From Hemibagrus wyckioides (Eukaryota > Chordata > Actinopteri > Siluriformes > Bagridae), in assembly GCF_019097595.1 (NCBI RefSeq), contig NC_080713.1, positions 4,702,199 through 4,766,198 of the forward strand: DNA of 64,000 nt, written 5' to 3'. Positions 1 through 27,713 of the stretch are shown in pieces. The position numbers were made by a program, and so were the translations under genes. Numbering within the stretch: the stretch's first letter is position 1; every line of letters starts with the position of its first letter. The notes beneath the pieces were generated by a model. It saw only the letters and a program-made list of their open reading frames with translations, ran no database searches and was not told the origin of the DNA.

Positions 1-510
1 AAAAAATAGAAAGAAAAAAAAAACAAAAAAAAACAAACACACAAATAACTATTAATAAACTATATATAGCAAGAATTAAAAATTAAAAATTACTTGAACA
101 GATGCTTTGCTCGTTCATATTAATCAGTAATTAGGAAAAATTGTACTTACAGAGCCACTTATCTTGGCAACAATGCAAGGTAAGATAAGAAACTTGACAC
201 ACACACAATATTGTGAGAACAGTACCAGTGTGTGCATGAAGATTTATAGTGTACCACTGATTGGGTGGGTCTTCTTTTGCCCTTTAGCTCAGGCTTTAAG
301 GAGATATTATAAATGTTTAAATTGCTTTTAAATAGCCTGAATCAGCCTGAGGTAGGTTAATAATTGTTGTTATTTTGGTATTCAAATGTTTTTCTTTCTT
401 TCTTCTTCTCTTTCAGCACCGACATCTCTATGACAAGCGCAGGCGTAAAGGTGTACATCTACAAATACAATCTAAACTGTAGATTTCATCACGTCTCTGT
501 AGATATCAAT
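1..510. other. AT-rich non-coding stretch
   Basis: No gene is visible here. The sequence is AT-rich with poly-A runs at the very start. The short open frames have no recognisable family. Confidence 0.5.
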
Positions 511-514
511 TACG

Positions 515-803
515 TCTCCTGTGTTGTGATGGCTATCATCTCCAAAACTGCAGCTGTTGTAGAGTGTTCGCGGTCTGCAGTGGTCAGTATCTATCAAAAG
601 TGTCCTTTAAGTCCAGTATGTTGCGAGGTGGGGCCTCTATGGGCGATTTACAGGACTTAAAGGATCTGCTTCTAACATCTTGGTGCCAGATACCACAGGA
701 TCTAGTGGAGTCCATGCCTCGACAGGGTCAGGGCTGTTTTGGCAGCAAAAGGGGGACCGACACAATATTAGGCAGGTGGTCATAATGTTATGCCTGATTG
801 GGG
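515..803 (-). mobile_element. Truncated Tc1/mariner-type non-autonomous element (copy 1)
   Basis: The end near 780-803 carries the terminal sequence cataatgttatgcctgatt followed by TA, matching the ends of related copies at 2303, 24274, 36863 and 52732. The interior holds a decayed transposase N-terminal region (the 'ctccaaaactgcagct' and 'cggtctgcagtggtcagtatctatc' motifs of the helix-turn-helix part). The far end is missing. It faces copy 2 in inverted orientation. Confidence 0.65.
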
Positions 804-1804
804 TATAGTATATTTTACTATATACTATTTTTATTCGCTCATCTCATGTAATCTCTTTGCGGTTTATTCTGGGGTACTAATGCATATTTACAATATTAGG
901 AAGATGAAAACAGCACACGGCATATGGCTTTCAGTCATCTCAGTCTACATCTGAAGATTTAAGCCTTGAAGGGGAGAGTGATTACGGTCGTCTCTGCTCA
1001 CGAGAGCTTTATTTATCAAAAGTTGCGTAATAGTTTAAAAAATAAAAAAACATGTACTGTTTTCAACTCTATGTAAGATCAATATAAGTTAGGGAAAAAA
1101 ATAAGAATTAGTATAGTGTATTAAAAGTAATAGCAATAGAAGTAATAAAAGCATTTACAATTCACAATAACCCTTGTATCAAAATATGCAGCACAGATCC
1201 AAAACTATTTGCCCCCTCCCTGATTTCCTTGATTTTCTTTTATTGCATCCTTGTCTTAACAGAAAAATATAATAAATAATAAAAGCCACTATTTACCCAT
1301 TTTACCCATGTCTTACTAGTTTTGAAACATTTCTAAATATTGTTTATTAAAATACGTTTAAAATTTTTCGCACTAAAAACAGTTTTTCGACTCAAGTCTA
1401 ATTCGTTATTCAATGGAAAATTTCATCTGGATACCCTAGACTCACATAAATCTAAAAACTCTAAATGAAAAGACATGGACGCTCGTCCATAGGATTTTTT
1501 TCAACACAATTTGCACTGTTTGACTTTACAGTGTGCAGCTGAGGACGAGTAATGATTGATACAATCTGCTGTCACTCAGAAGAGGAAAGATTCCCTCTCA
1601 CGGTTCCTTCCTCACGTTGTCTATAAAGTCTGCAGTAACTTTCAACTTGTACATTAAATCTAAACCCATAGCTAAACCCATATTTCTGTAAGGCTGCTTT
1701 GTAAAATATACTATATGCTGTACATTTAGCCTATATTGGTTACATCTCCTTTGTTAAATAAAAACATTTTGCATACGACATATAAGTTTACATATAAATC
1801 TTTA
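804..1804. repeat. AT-rich intergenic sequence with a decayed dispersed fish repeat
   Basis: No gene is seen. Around 1540-1730 the sequence (attccctctcacggttccttcc ... ctgtaaggctgctttgtaaa) resembles a dispersed repeat also found at 2160-2290, 28185-28400 and 61100-61290. Its class cannot be decided from the window. Confidence 0.4.
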
Positions 1805-1812
1805 AATATAGT

Positions 1813-2106
1813 CGGGGCGGACTTAACCAATAAGCGAGGTAAGCAGCCGCTTAGGGCCCCAGGGAATTAGGGGGCCCCGACCAATACCAAGAAGCCTATA
1901 TAAATCATATAGTACTTATTACTTTTCTATCATATATTGTATGGTCTGTCTATAACCATTAAGATTTTAACATTACTATTACATCTTTTCAAAAACAGGG
2001 CCCCCCATGATTCATGAATAGTGGAACGTTGCTATCGTACTGCACATGTGCAAGATTCCCATACATGGAATCGCTTAGGGCCCCCAAATCACTAAGCCCG
2101 CCCCTG
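1813..2106. mobile_element. hAT-type MITE with 8-bp target-site duplication
   Basis: A 294-bp element has imperfect terminal inverted repeats (left cggggcggacttaa, right ttaagcccgcccctg-like when read in). Exact 8-bp direct repeats, aatatagt, flank it at 1805-1812 and 2107-2114. An 8-bp duplication with CAGGGGCGG-type ends is typical of the hAT superfamily. It has no coding capacity. Confidence 0.75.
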
Positions 2107-2149
2107 AATATAGTATATTTAAATATGTTTAAAACCGGGTGACAACGTT

Positions 2150-2300
2150 TGCACTAACGAGGCTTAAGGCTTGAGAGGAAACAAAGGTTTCTTCCTCTTG
2201 TTGTTTCACAGTCTACGGTCACATCTGGCTTGCTTATTAAATCTGAACCTATAGCTGGATTTCTGTGAGGCTGCTTTGTGATATACAGCAAAATATACTA
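2150..2300. repeat. Dispersed fish repeat fragment
   Basis: The segment 'tttcttcctcttgttgtttcacagtc ... tttctgtgaggctgctttgtgatatac' parallels the fragments near 1560-1730, 28200-28400 and 61100-61290, which contain 'aaagcagctttacagaaa' in the other orientation. Class unknown. Confidence 0.4.
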
Positions 2301-2302
2301 TA

Positions 2303-2690
2303 CCCCAATCAGGCATAACATTATGACCACCTGCCTAATATTGTTTTGGACCCCTTTTGCTGCCAAAACAGCCCTGACTCATGGAATCCACTAGATCCCT
2401 GAAGGTGTGCTGCGGTATCTGGCACCAAGATGTTAGCAGCAGATCCTTTAAGGCCTCCATGGGCCCCACCTCACAACTTACAGGACTTAAAAGATACTTA
2501 CAGGACTTATATATATACCTATACTTAAGTATATATATATACTTTTAATAGATACTGACCACTGTAGACGGGGAACTCCCCACAAGAGCTGCAGTTTTGG
2601 AGATGTATGTTTTGGAGTTTTGTTGTCTAGCCATCCCAATTTGGCCCTCTGTCAAACTCGCTCAAATCCTTACGCTTGAGGAAATCAGAG
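2303..2690 (+). mobile_element. Truncated Tc1/mariner-type non-autonomous element (copy 2)
   Basis: It begins just after TA at 2301-2302 with the family terminus (aatcaggcataacattatga) and runs through decayed transposase sequence. The other terminus is not found. It is inverted relative to copy 1, so 515-2690 is bounded by two converging copies. Confidence 0.65.
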
Positions 2691-3299
2691 CTTAGCCTCA
2701 ATTCACATGCTTTACAAAAGTTTACACACACAAATAAGCGAAATACAGTTTCACAATTTTTTTGTTTTAAATAAATGATAATATGACTAACAGTGGAATA
2801 GTATGACTAAATGATTTTATTTCGTTATTAAAATATATAATTATTGTTAACATGTTAAAGTAGCAGTCTCCTCTGGCTAATTCTAAGGGGGCAGCACCCC
2901 GGTGCCCCCTATTGGCCGGCTGCTACTGGTTATGGCTGATCGGTGTGTACACATGACACTGAATTGAATTGAACATAAATTGCATCATAACAAAATATTT
3001 ATCCAGTTACTTTACAATTTAAGTTACATTTTAGTTATCTTGGCTGTTAAATACAGCTGACAACGATGAAAAACTTTAATCTTGTTATTTACAGCACAAG
3101 TCACTGAACTGTACACATTCACACTGCTCCTGTAATGTAACGTGCAAGGTTTTGGAAAAGTTCATCTTATTCCCAAATCTTAATTTCTCATGAGAAAAAA
3201 AATGAAGAACGTTGATTATGTAAATCAAATGGGGTTAATAGTCTATTCAAATATTCTTTTTTTCTTTCAAATTTCTTTTTTTGAATTTCCCGTAGGAGT

Positions 3300-3518
3300 T
3301 GTCGAAATGTCTCTGACACCCAGGAGCATAGCACTTGTGTGTGTAAAGACAAACTTGACACCAGGCTACATCAAGGGACTTCTGAACCAGAAGAAGAGGA
3401 CCCTTAAGGATGGTGATCAGCAGGAGCTTAAGCATGTGCAGAAGGAACTAAAAGTCCAGCTCAAGGAGGCGAAGGAGCAGTACAGGAGGAAGCTGGAGCA
3501 GAGGTTGCAAAACAACAG
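3300..3518 (+). pseudogene. CR1/Rex1-like LINE reverse-transcriptase ORF, 5' part (split)
   Basis: A translated stretch rich in Lys/Glu/Gln (ending ...YRRKLEQRLQNNS) is typical of the region before the RT core in fish CR1/Rex1-type LINEs. It stops exactly at the 5-bp target duplication of the LTR retrotransposon and resumes in frame at 8572 (MKEVWSGMKT...). The two halves are therefore one pre-existing LINE copy broken by the insertion. Confidence 0.7.
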
Positions 3519-4349
3519 TGTTACGTGCCACGGCACGTATTTCGGTTATTTTTATTTTCGGTTATTCGGTTATTATGATGGCTTTGTTTACAGCGTAACC
3601 GATTGGGAGGAACGTGATGCAGTTGGCCGCATGCCATCTACCTGCCGCTGACGGGAGGAGCCGAGTCACGCTATCGCCGCCCCGGATGATTAACCGGAAG
3701 AAGAGTCAGGCTATAAAAGCGAGACACTGACACTGCATCGGGGGCGGCGTTTTGTTTCTGCTTGTGTGTGCAATCGCGTGGTTTGTTTGTCTGTCTAAAT
3801 ACTTGGTGTATTGAGGTGTATGTACAGCTGTGTGTGTTTGTGTAGTGTTGTGCTGACGGGGCTCGGACAGGTAAGAAAGAGCGCGCTCATACACTGTGCA
3901 ACACGTAGGACGTCACACTGTCTAGACACTTTAGGAAAGGGGCGGGTGCCACCCCCTGTATTTAAGTTTGTAAGGGAAGCGCAGTATAGGCAGGTTTTTG
4001 GTTTCACTTTTGTTTGTAGTCCAGGATGTATTAAAAATAAAGCAGCGTTAGGGAAGTATCATTTTTTCTTTTACTTGGTTTTCTTTTCTTCAGCACCGCC
4101 GTTGTCCAGCCCCATGTTTGGCTTGTTTGTGAAATTTGTAAATATTGTAAATACGTGTTTTCTGTTGTACAGCACAGTAAACTGATTAAGCACTACAGGT
4201 TGTGTCGCGAAACCTTGTTTTTTTTATTCAGCCAGTCTACACTGTGTCATTGTTTAGACCCGGTTTGGACTCTTTCACCCACTATCAGCTTGATAAACCA
4301 CCGGTTGCTGACCCGGAGTCTCCCCTAGGCCTACTTCGGGGTCGTAACA
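3519..4349 (+). repeat. 5' LTR of the Gmr1-like element
   Basis: This 831-bp LTR starts tgttacg and ends cgtaaca. A TATA box (tataaaa) lies at 3712-3718 and a polyadenylation signal (aataaa) at 4036-4041, consistent with U3-R-U5 organisation. Confidence 0.88.
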
Positions 4350-4351
4350 AT

Positions 4352-4369
4352 TGGGGGCTCGTCCGGGAT
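4352..4369 (+). promoter_or_regulatory. Primer-binding site, tRNA-Pro type
   Basis: The 18 bases tgggggctcgtccgggat sit two bases after the 5' LTR. They are the classic complement of the tRNA-Pro 3' end used by many retroelements to prime minus-strand DNA synthesis. Confidence 0.85.
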
Positions 4370-4472
4370 ATCCTTATATTTTTGTCTATCCCGTGTATTT
4401 GGTGGTTATCGTGCTTGGTGTGTGGTTAGGTTATCTGGGTAACGTGGACTTGTAGTTGCTACCGCTTTAAAC

Positions 4473-7400
4473 ATGGCTACATTTGATCTGCAGGCCTTCG
4501 TGAGTGCTCCCTCTCTTGAGTGTTTGGATAATTGTAGAAAGGACAATTTGTTAGAAATTGCAGCCCATTTTGAACTTCCTGTGTCAAGGCAACTCGTAAA
4601 GAAAGAGATTAAAAGGCTTATATTGGAAAAACTGGTGGAGTTGCATCTGTTAGGTCCTTCAGTTGACCCTGAAGTTGTTGTTGGCTTAAGTACTCCTGTT
4701 GAGGCTGTTGAACGGGAGTCTACATTGCACCTCCCCAAGACTAAGGCAACTTTACCTAGGTTCGAACCATTTTCTCCACAGACCTCTGGGTCCCGAGAGG
4801 GTGCCCGTGTAAAGGTGCGCGTAAGGCGCTTGGAACTGGAAAAGGAGGAGCGTGCGGAGCAAAGGAGGGCTGAATATGAATTAAAGCTCGCGATCCGTCG
4901 TATGGAGCTGGATTTGGAGAGGGAAATTCGGTTCAGGGAATTAGATCTGAGAGTAAAGGAGTTTACCCCCATGTCTTCTACCCAGCCGAGTCTGCCTTCT
5001 CTCTCCGTTCCTAAGCCTGAGCCTCCAGCTCCCCCTCCAGTTGTACCCGTTCCAGGAGGAGTTGTGGATTCGAGCCCTTCTTTTGCCATTACAAAACACA
5101 TTGCACTCGTGCCGCCTTTTAGAGAGACTGAAATTGACACATACTTTAGTGTGTTTGAGAGAATTGCTAATTCTCTAAAGTGGCCAAAAGAGTTGTGGAC
5201 ATTATTACTCCAATGTAAGCTGGTTGGAAAAGCTCAGGAGGTCTGTTCTTCACTGTCTGTACCCGATAGTATGGATTATGACACGGTAAAAGCTGAAATT
5301 CTTCGAGCATATGAGCTTGTACCTGAAGCTTATCGTCAGAGGTTTCGGAACTTCAGAAAGACACAGACACAAACTTATGTGGAGTTCGCTAGGGAGAAAG
5401 CTCTCCTTTTTGATAAGTGGACTACAGCAAGTAAGGTTAACAGTCAGGAGACAATGAGGGAACTAATGCTTCTAGAGGATTTTAAAAATTGTCTGCCTGA
5501 ACGGGTTTCAGTTTATTTGAATGAGTGCAAGGTTAACACTCTGTCCCAAGCTGCTGTGTTGGCTGATGAATTTATCCTAACACACAAAATGTTGTTCTTA
5601 TCTAAACCTAAGCAACCAATTCCAGGTGAACAGAAGCCAAAACCAGAACAACCAGGACCAGTGAGTTCCCCTGGTCACAACAGGACAAGATCATTAAATG
5701 TTGATTGTTTTTATTGTCACAGGCCTGGTCATGTGGCTGCTGATTGTTTTGCCTTGAAACGAAAGCAGGAGAGACAGGAAAAGAGTTCTGGTCTTGATGT
5801 CAAACAACCAAAAGGTGTGGGGTTTGTGAAAACCATTTCTCAACCGTCTGTGGTAAGTGCAGATGAATGCTACAAACCATTTCTTTCTCGTGGTAGTGTG
5901 TCTATTTTAGAAGGTAAGGAACAAGAGATTGTAATTCTACGTGACACTGGAGCAGCTCAGTCTTTTATTCGTGAAGGCTTACTTGCCCTATCAGAACACA
6001 CATTTACTGGATCTTATGCTCTTTGCCAGGGCTTAGAGATGGGGTATGTTTGTGTTCCCTTGCATTATGTGTCTTTGAAATCTGGTGTTGTGACTGGTAC
6101 TGTTAAAGTTGGAGTTCGGCCGGTTTTACCAGTTACTGGTGTAGATTTTATTCTAGGTAATGACCTAGCCGGTGGGAAAGTTGTTCCAGTAGTGGAAGTG
6201 TCTGAGGTTTGTGCTGATTGCCAATCTGATGATCTGGCAGAGAAACTTCCAGAGGTTTTTTCTTCATGTGTGGTAACACGGTCCCAAGCAAAATATTCTG
6301 GTGATGTTTTGGATCTTTCTGACTCATTTTTCACACAAGAAAACTCTGGGGAATTAGTTCAGCCAGATGTTAAAACCCAGCTGCTTACAGGCCCCTTGTC
6401 TAGTAAAAGTGTTACTAGAAATGAATTAATTTCGGAACAACATTGTGATGAAAGTTTACACTCCTTCTTTACTGCGATACCTGACATTAATGATGTGGAC
6501 AAGAAACAAGTGGCTTTCTTTCTAGATGATGGTTTGTTGATGCGCAAGTGGACTTCTAGAGTAGATGAAACTAAAGATGCTGTTTTTCAGATTGTGGTTC
6601 CTTTAAAGTATCGACACTTGGTTTTGAGTGTAGCCCATGATCATCCCTGGTCTGGACATTTGGGGGTTACCAAGACATACAACCGAGTGTTGAAACATTT
6701 TTTCTGGCCACGGCTACGCCAAGACGTAGTTAAGTATTGTGCTTTATGTGAGACATGTCAGAAGGTAGGAAAACCAAACCAGGTGATTCCTCCTGCTCCC
6801 TTGCACCCTATTCCTGTGATGGGAGAATCTTTCGAAAAGGTGTTGGTTGACTGTGTAGGTCCTTTGCCCAAAACAAAGGCAGGAAATCAGTTTTTACTCA
6901 CTATTATGTGTACTGCTACAAGATTTCCAGAGGCAATTCCACTACGCCGAATTACAGCACAGACTGTAGTTAAAGCACTTACAAAGTTCTTTACTACATT
7001 TGGCCTTCCAAGGGTAGTGCAGACAGACAGAGGAACTAACTTTACGTCCACTTTGTTTTCACAGATTATTCAAATGCTAGGGGTACAACATCAAATGTCA
7101 AGTCCGTACCATCCAGAGTCACAAGGCGCATTAGAACGATTTCATCAGTCCTTAAAATCTATGTTGAGGAAGTTTTGCATGGACAGTGGAAAAGACTGGG
7201 ACGAGGGTGTGCCGTTGGTTTTGTTTGCTGCTCGAGGGGCAGTTCAGGAATCTTTGGGGTTCAGTCCAGCGGAACTAGTTTTTGGACATTCTGTAAGAGG
7301 CCCATTGAAGGTATTAAAAGAGACATTCATGTCTAATAAAGTAGAGCCATGCAAGAATGTTTTGGATTATACCAGTGCTTTTCGTGAACGGTGGCACAGA

Positions 7401-7601
7401 GCTTGTCAGCTAGCAAAGAAAATGCTAGATAAGTCGCAGGCTAAGATGAAGCGGTGTTTTGACCAAAGATCAGTGTCCCGTGAATTTAAAACGGGTGACA
7501 AAGTGCTGGTTCTTTTACCCATTCTTGGGTCTGCACTGTCTTCAAAGTTTCTAGGGCCGTATATAATCAAGGAGAAGTTAAGTCAAACTGATTGTCATTG
7601 A
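4473..7601 (+). CDS. Gag-protease-integrase polyprotein of the Gmr1-like element
   Basis: This 1,042-aa open frame begins with the first ATG after the primer-binding site. Residues about 15-60 look like a SAP-like helical region, followed by a Lys/Glu-rich coiled segment and a retrotransposon-type gag region (about 210-380). A CCHC knuckle (CFYCHRPGHVAADC) lies at about 412-425. A pepsin-like protease site D-T-G-A lies at about 491-494. The integrase HHCC zinc domain is at about 722-766. The DDE core has D793, D852 and E888, with 35 residues between the last two. A GPY/F-like segment (KFLGPYIIKEKL) follows just before a premature stop. The frame evidently continued into the next one, and a small indel near 7590 breaks it. 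Confidence 0.88.
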   Translation: MATFDLQAFVSAPSLECLDNCRKDNLLEIAAHFELPVSRQLVKKEIKRLILEKLVELHLLGPSVDPEVVVGLSTPVEAVERESTLHLPKTKATLPRFEPFSPQTSGSREGARVKVRVRRLELEKEERAEQRRAEYELKLAIRRMELDLEREIRFRELDLRVKEFTPMSSTQPSLPSLSVPKPEPPAPPPVVPVPGGVVDSSPSFAITKHIALVPPFRETEIDTYFSVFERIANSLKWPKELWTLLLQCKLVGKAQEVCSSLSVPDSMDYDTVKAEILRAYELVPEAYRQRFRNFRKTQTQTYVEFAREKALLFDKWTTASKVNSQETMRELMLLEDFKNCLPERVSVYLNECKVNTLSQAAVLADEFILTHKMLFLSKPKQPIPGEQKPKPEQPGPVSSPGHNRTRSLNVDCFYCHRPGHVAADCFALKRKQERQEKSSGLDVKQPKGVGFVKTISQPSVVSADECYKPFLSRGSVSILEGKEQEIVILRDTGAAQSFIREGLLALSEHTFTGSYALCQGLEMGYVCVPLHYVSLKSGVVTGTVKVGVRPVLPVTGVDFILGNDLAGGKVVPVVEVSEVCADCQSDDLAEKLPEVFSSCVVTRSQAKYSGDVLDLSDSFFTQENSGELVQPDVKTQLLTGPLSSKSVTRNELISEQHCDESLHSFFTAIPDINDVDKKQVAFFLDDGLLMRKWTSRVDETKDAVFQIVVPLKYRHLVLSVAHDHPWSGHLGVTKTYNRVLKHFFWPRLRQDVVKYCALCETCQKVGKPNQVIPPAPLHPIPVMGESFEKVLVDCVGPLPKTKAGNQFLLTIMCTATRFPEAIPLRRITAQTVVKALTKFFTTFGLPRVVQTDRGTNFTSTLFSQIIQMLGVQHQMSSPYHPESQGALERFHQSLKSMLRKFCMDSGKDWDEGVPLVLFAARGAVQESLGFSPAELVFGHSVRGPLKVLKETFMSNKVEPCKNVLDYTSAFRERWHRACQLAKKMLDKSQAKMKRCFDQRSVSREFKTGDKVLVLLPILGSALSSKFLGPYIIKEKLSQTDCH

Positions 7602-7629
7602 TACGCCAGATCGGAAACGTAAGAGTCGA

Positions 7630-8283
7630 GTGTGTCATATAAATATGTTGAAGCCATTTCTAGATCGGGAAATGCCTGTGGAGGGTCTTCCGGTTCCTGA
7701 ACTTGTGCAAGGTGGACAGAAAGCTGCTGTAGCAGTAGTGCCTATTGCTGCGTCTTGGGAGTCTGATGAGCACTTAGTCAAGCAGTCTTCAACCCAGTTG
7801 GGGGCTAGACTCATGAACTCCCAGATTTTAAAAACTCTTGAGTCTGATAGTCTCTCGCTGGTTGCTCATTTACCTGACCTTCAGCGTAGAGATATTGTGG
7901 CTTTAATTAAGGAGTTTCCCTCCATATTTAGTGACGTGCCCACACAGACATCTGTCTTACAACATGACATTAAAGTGATAAAGGATACACCATTAAAACA
8001 ACATCCTTATCGTCTCAATTCCACCAAACGTGAAATCTTGCGTAAGGAAGCGGAATACTTGTTGGAACATGGCTTAGCAGTCCCTAGCTGTAGTCCGTGG
8101 AGCTCACCATGTGTGTTGGTGCCAAAACCTGATGGTACTTTTAGACTCTGTACAGACTATAGAAAACTCAATGCCATAACTGTGACTGATTCATTTCCTC
8201 TGCCGCGAATTGACGACTGCATTGATACGGTAGGTAAGGCCTATTGTATTGAGGTGTATGTACAGCTGTGTGTGTTTGTGTAG
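7630..8283 (+). pseudogene. Reverse-transcriptase fragment of the Gmr1-like element
   Basis: This is the frame-shifted continuation of the polyprotein. The link sequence after integrase (RVCHINMLKPF) is followed by the RT fingers region (LVPKPDGTFRLCTDYRKLN, SFPLPRIDDCID) at about residues 165-200. The frame then runs into 3' LTR sequence at about 8246. The Y-x-D-D active-site motif and all of RNase H are absent, so this RT cannot function. Confidence 0.85.
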
Positions 8284-8571
8284 TGTTGTGCTGACGGGGC
8301 TCGGACAGGTAAGAAAGAGCGCGCTCATACACTGTGCAACACGTAGGACGTCACACTGTCTAGACACTTTAGGAAAGGGGCGGGTGCCACCCCCTGTATT
8401 TAAGTTTGTAAGGGAAGCGCAGTATAGGCAGGTTTTTGGTTTCACTTTTGTTTGTAGTCCAGGATGTATTAAAAATAAAGCAGCGTTAGGGAAGTATCAT
8501 TTTTTCTTTTACTTGGTTTTCTTTTCTTCACCACCCTGAGTCTCCCCTAGGCCTACTTCGGGGTCGTAACA
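8246..8571 (+). repeat. Partial 3' LTR of the Gmr1-like element
   Basis: It matches the 5' LTR from about 3808 onward, but lacks the first 290 bp or so and a further internal block of roughly 220 bp (joined near 8530-8536). The junction with RT shares the short stretch gtattg, suggesting a microhomology deletion. Confidence 0.85.
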
Positions 8572-9251
8572 AACAGCATGAAGGAAGTGTGGAGCGGGAT
8601 GAAGACAATAACCGGATGCAGCTCGAGGCAGGGTAACACCATTGAAGGAGGTGTGGGAATGGCGAACCAGCTGAACATCATCTTCAACAGGTTTGACGAC
8701 CCCAACTCATTCACACCTCAGTACACTGCACCCCCCACCCCCACTTCTGCTTTCAATCTACCCACTGAGACCAACTGTAGCACAGAGGTGGAGAATATCC
8801 CTCCACCATGATCACAGCAGCCCAGGTGTGCGGAGAGCTGAGGAGGCTCCGTCCCAGTAAAGCTGCAGGCCCAGATGGAGTATCTCCACGACTACTGAAG
8901 GCCTGCGCAATGGAGCTGGGAGACCCTTTACAGCGCATCTTTAACCTGAGCCTGGAGCAGGAGAGGGTACCTCGGCCGTGGAAAACATCCTGCATCATCC
9001 CAGTCCCAAAGAAACCACGCCCTGGAGAACTGAATAACTTCAGGCCAGTCGCCCTTATGTCTCACATAATGAAGACCATGGAGCGGGTGATACTACACCA
9101 CATTAGGCCACAGGTCCGCCACGCCCTCGACCCTCTGCAGTTTGCATTGCAGGAGAAGGTGGGAGTGGAAGATGCCATTACCTACATTTTTTTCTGTGAA
9201 TTTTCCTTTGGGATGAATAAAGTATCTCTCTCTCTATCTATCTATCTATCT
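8572..9251 (+). pseudogene. CR1/Rex1-like LINE, 3' part with (ATCT)n tail
   Basis: Two broken frames (8578-8811 and 8808 onward) encode RT motifs typical of fish CR1/Rex1/L2-type LINEs: LRPSKAAGPDGVSPRLLK, then NNFRPVALMSHIMKTMERVI. After VGVEDAITYI the ORF jumps directly to a 3' tail (ccctttgggatgaataaagtatct-like), so RT is internally deleted. The copy ends in (ATCT)n at about 9231-9251. The exact clade is uncertain. Confidence 0.75.
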
Positions 9252-9462
9252 AGAGTAACAACATGGCAACATTTTAACCTTCGGGCTATAATGGTTTATG
9301 TGTTAAGTTTAAGTTTATTAACATTTTAAAAGGTTGTCTAAATGCTATGATCAGGGACTACAATTAATATTTTCAGTATATTGAATAAATGTTTGTGTTA
9401 AACTTACTGACAGTGTGTTGCTTAACATCAACCAACCATAAAGATTAATAACATAAACAAGT

Positions 9463-9655
9463 ATGTGGTAGCTTAGAGGTTAAGGTGTTGGACTACTGAT
9501 GAACTACTTTGAATCCCAGGTCCACTAGGCTGCCACTGCTGGCCCCTTGAGCAAGGCCCTTAACCCTCAATTGCCCAGTTGTATAAAATGAGATAAAGTG
9601 TAAGTTGCTCTGGATAAAGATGTCTGCTAGAACGCTAGAAATGTAAATGTATTAT
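9463..9655 (+). repeat. tRNA-derived SINE (Mermaid/DANA-like tail)
   Basis: The head tggtagcttagaggttaagg resembles a pol III box A. It is followed by 'gagcaaggcccttaaccctcaattg' and the tail 'gttgctctggataaagatgtctgc'. Further copies lie at 20845, 33130 and 58535. Confidence 0.75.
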
Positions 9656-10073
9656 CCAGAAATAACCAATTTTGCAGTTGTGATCTAAAAGTAAAAGTTA
9701 GGAAAGTACTATAATTTCTATGTTTGGAGACAAGATAAATAAGTTCTCAACATTTAGTACTATAATTGAACCTCTGTGGACATTTTTAGTCATTAATGTA
9801 AGAAACATTAAATGGGTACATTTTAACATTATTAACCATTCATGATGTTATTAAAAAAACAAAGTTAATGCTTCGTTAATGTTAATAAATGCAGTAAATA
9901 ATGTTCATTGAGGTAATCTTAATGTAAAGTGTTAACTATATTTCTAATCTATTATTGAAATGGTTACATGCAGAACACAATTCTAATTCTAGTTAAAACT
10001 CTAAATAATGATGCAAAAGGACTATTAAAAAAAAACAGAAGCCAGCACAGTTATGAGAACGTGATTAAAAATC
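9656..10073. other. AT-rich 3' flank of the giant galectin gene
   Basis: No coding potential is seen. This stretch lies just downstream of the galectin stop codon (10074-10076, minus strand) and probably includes its 3' UTR. I see no strong AATAAA on the minus strand close to the stop, so the polyadenylation site is not assigned. Confidence 0.4.
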
Positions 10074-27619
<17,546 letters not shown>

Positions 27620-27706
27620 GACTGCAAAAACTTTGGTATCCACAAACAGAAGTGTTTCAGTGTGCAGATTAGGCTTTGTTATTTACACCACATAGTATGG
27701 TGGGAG

Positions 27707-27713
27707 TTTTATA
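27707..27713 (-). promoter_or_regulatory. TATA box of the giant galectin gene
   Basis: TATAAAA on the minus strand lies 88 bases upstream of the predicted ATG at 27619. The lgals4 gene has the same motif 89 bases upstream of its ATG, which supports this start. Confidence 0.6.

Larger units (their letters stand above)
3519..8571 (+). mobile_element. Gmr1-like Ty3/gypsy LTR retrotransposon, nested in a LINE, internally deleted
   Basis: The element has TG...CA LTR ends and a 5-bp target duplication, aacag, at 3514-3518 and 8572-8576. It carries a primer-binding site complementary to tRNA-Pro. The polyprotein domain order is gag, protease, integrase, then reverse transcriptase. Integrase upstream of RT is the copia-like order known in the Gmr1 group of deuterostome gypsy elements, whereas ordinary Ty3/gypsy has RT-RNaseH-integrase. 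A frameshift separates the two open frames near 7590. The rest of RT, all of RNase H and the first part of the 3' LTR are deleted near 8240-8246. This copy is defective. Confidence 0.9.

Noticed and set aside
4406..5140. 244-aa minus-strand frame
   Set aside because: Antisense of the gag region; no family features.
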